A stretch of DNA of 7,081 bases from the NCBI GenBank assembly GCA_005882955.1, contig VBBB01000086.1, forward strand, positions 10,445 to 17,525, given 5' to 3'. Shown piece by piece: positions 5,575 through 7,081 of this stretch. The notes beneath the pieces were generated by a model, which worked only from the letters and a program-made list of their open reading frames with translations, had not been told where the DNA came from and did not search any database. The translations under genes and the position numbers were made by a program. Position 1 is the first letter of the stretch. The number at the start of each line of letters is the position of its first letter. This DNA is from Candidatus Bathyarchaeota archaeon (GTDB lineage Archaea > Thermoproteota > Bathyarchaeia > 40CM-2-53-6).

Positions 5575-6500
5575 TTACGAGTTCGTAATTGTGGTCCCGG
5601 CGATTCCTTTTAGGGCCTCTTCGGCCTTTTCCAAAGAAGCAATAACCACTCTTCCCCCTGAACCACCAGATAGGAAACTGACCGAGCTTTCGATCTTGGG
5701 ACCCATACTGCCTGCTGGGAACTGGCCTTCGGCGAGATACTTCTTGCACTCTTGCACGTTCATACTGTCGAGAGCGCGCTGATCCGGCTTCCCATAGTTG
5801 ATGGACACTTTCTCGACGTCTGTCAGGATGAGGAGAGTCTCCACTCCGAGGATTTTGCCCAGCAAGGCCGCCGTTCGATCCTTGTCTAGGACCGCTTCAA
5901 CTCCTCTGAGCTTGCCATTCTTTTCTCTGATTACAGGGACTCCGCCGCCACCGACACCAATCACCACCGTCCCAGTTTCGAAGAGTCGAATGATCGTCTC
6001 CTTCTCCATGATGTCCAAGGGAGTCGGAGAAGGGACCACTCTTCTATAGCCTCGTACGCTGTCGCTGATGATATGCCATCCTTTCGATTCTCGCAGTTGC
6101 CGTGCTTCTGTCCCACGGGCTTTGTTGGATTCTTGAACGCTGGATCCTCAGCATCGACGAGCGTCTGGGAAACTATGGTTGCAACCGGGACATTTTGTCC
6201 TCCTGATTCTAGCTCGCTGCGGAGTGCTCGCTGGAGCATGTACCCTATCATTCCCTGGCTCTCAGCTCCGCAGACATCCAGAGGCATTGGCGGCAAGGTT
6301 TCTTTTGCTATCTCATTCTGCAGCAAAATGTTACCAACTTGTGGGCCGTTGCCGTGTGTGATGACCATTCTCTCGCCTCTGCGAAGAATCGCTGCAAGAT
6401 GTTTGGCAGTGTTTTGCACATTCATCTCTTGCTCTTCCACTGTTCCTTTCTGCCCGTGCTTGAGAATGGCGTTGCCTCCTAGACTAACCAACACTTTCAT
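5575..6500 (-). pseudogene. arcC: Carbamate kinase, broken by one frameshift
   Basis: Carbamate kinase makes ATP from ADP and carbamoyl phosphate, the last step of arginine fermentation. The first frame (ATG at 6500) encodes residues 1-130: SLGGNA (6-11), THGNGPQVG (48-56), AESQG (79-83) and NPTKPVG (124-130, active-site K127). Family similarity then stops. It resumes in the next frame from about 6111 (TEARQLRESKGW, SVRGYRRVVPSP, GGGGVPV, LDKD, AGSMGPK) to the stop at 5575. The junction lacks the family's PFY-type loop, so a 16-nt deletion near 6109-6113 explains both the frame change and the missing residues. Restoring 16 nt gives 313 residues, the usual length. Left as is, frame one ends after 179 residues with about 49 foreign ones. 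All key Lys residues survive across the two halves, so the lesion is recent or an assembly error. It starts 9 nt after the deiminase gene. Confidence 0.9.
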
Positions 6501-6509
6501 GCCTTGGAC

Positions 6510-7081
6510 CTAGTTCGAGGGTTTCCGGTTGAGGACGCAAGTCATGCAGCGGATGCCTCCGTATCCTCCCGTTATCTCCTGAAGCTGGAGCGAAGTCACA
6601 TCGATAGAAAGTTCTTGGAACTCGCGTTTGTGGGGGAAGAACTGGTCTGACTGTTTGAGCCTCGTCAAGTCTTTTCTCGCTTCGTCCAAGAGAGCACGGT
6701 AACGGTGCGGGTCGGCCTGCGCCTTTGCCTCCAAGTTTCTGAGGACTTTCTTTACCACCTTCTCAACTTCGATGGCGAGGATGCTGTGGTCTTTCACGCA
6801 GAGGAAGTTTGACGCGTAGCACATTTGTTCAAGCGTCGTTATCGGAACTATCGTGAATCTGTGACCCATCAAGTACTCGTACAGATTAGGAGTCTTGCTC
6901 ATCCTCTTGTAATGTCCAAGAGATGATCTCCGGTAAACCTCGACTCTGGCTCGTTTCAAGAGCGGTATGCATCCCACAGCGATGTTCTTTCCGGGAAAAT
7001 TGAGGTAGGTGTCCAGATGCATGTTGATCATAGGATCGGGTTCGTCCCCAGGGATGAGCGGATGGGCTGGCTGGTGAATCA
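6510..7081 (-). CDS. arcA: Arginine deiminase family enzyme, C-terminal part (5' end beyond the window)
   Basis: The frame is open to the right edge, so the ATG at 7031 is not the true start. The visible 189 residues are the C-terminal half of a guanidino-group-modifying enzyme. Arginine deiminase hydrolyses arginine to citrulline and ammonia through a Cys nucleophile. The catalytic His and Asp are H21 and D23 of the visible part (NMHLDTY). The nucleophile is C178 in GGYGGIRCMTC, 11 residues from the end, matching the family's C-terminal Cys. Between ASNFLCVKDHSILAIE (visible 89-103) and the Cys motif lies a long charged helical stretch (about 106-146). His and Cys are 157 residues apart, against 128 in the Pseudomonas enzyme. 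Carbamate kinase follows 9 nt downstream, which supports an arginine deiminase role. The exact substrate is less sure than the family. Confidence 0.85.
   Translation of the reverse strand, partial: IHQPAHPLIPGDEPDPMINMHLDTYLNFPGKNIAVGCIPLLKRARVEVYRRSSLGHYKRMSKTPNLYEYLMGHRFTIVPITTLEQMCYASNFLCVKDHSILAIEVEKVVKKVLRNLEAKAQADPHRYRALLDEARKDLTRLKQSDQFFPHKREFQELSIDVTSLQLQEITGGYGGIRCMTCVLNRKPSN

Noticed and set aside
5575..6039. Independent C-terminal carbamate kinase fragment starting at the GTG at 6039
   Set aside because: Conserved kinase sequence continues upstream of that GTG in the same frame to about 6111 and no ribosome-binding site precedes it. It is the second half of the broken gene rather than a separate gene.
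6073..6513. 146-codon plus-strand frame opposite the carbamate kinase gene
   Set aside because: Ser/Cys/Pro-rich antisense reading of a clearly recognisable gene, so a shadow.

Overview
The window looks archaeal, most likely from a mesophilic, uncultured member of the Thermoproteota/Nitrososphaeria or a relative. This is inference from gene content and signals, not a database match. Supporting signs are T-run rather than hairpin-plus-T terminators, AT-rich TATA-like boxes roughly 25-40 nt before starts, several starts without a convincing Shine-Dalgarno, N-glycosylation sequons clustered in predicted extracytoplasmic segments, and a membrane-anchored single-domain cupredoxin.

Layout from left to right. 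A possible gene start runs off the left edge on the minus strand (1-48). Next is a B-type dye-decolorizing heme peroxidase on the minus strand (125-1084), whose start codon lies 4 nt after a 32-bp imperfect palindrome. Diverging from it is a small DUF2795-type protein (1287-1484, +) followed by a 7-T terminator. A two-gene ABC-2 exporter (1743-3793, +) has an ATPase and a permease that share one base (TAGTG). A second plus-strand pair (3946-4810) encodes a membrane-anchored type 1 copper protein and an unrecognised four-helix membrane protein. A stand-alone UspA protein follows (4982-5509, +). The right end is a minus-strand pair: the C-terminal 189 residues of an arginine deiminase family enzyme (cut by the window edge) and, 9 nt downstream, a carbamate kinase gene broken by a frameshift.

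Three themes appear. First is redox and stress: heme peroxidase, copper protein and universal stress protein, each with its own apparent promoter region. Second is export through the ABC-2 pair, whose substrate cannot be told from sequence. Third is arginine fermentation: arginine deiminase and carbamate kinase are the first and last steps of the ADI pathway. The middle enzyme, ornithine carbamoyltransferase, is not in the window, and the kinase reading frame is interrupted by what fits a 16-nt deletion.

I see no CRISPR array, tRNA, rRNA, intact transposase or phage gene. No clearly new multi-gene system is evident. The best leads are the cupredoxin/four-helix membrane pair, the helical insertion in the deiminase, the palindrome at the peroxidase start (which resembles an IS200/IS605 end), and the carbamate kinase lesion.
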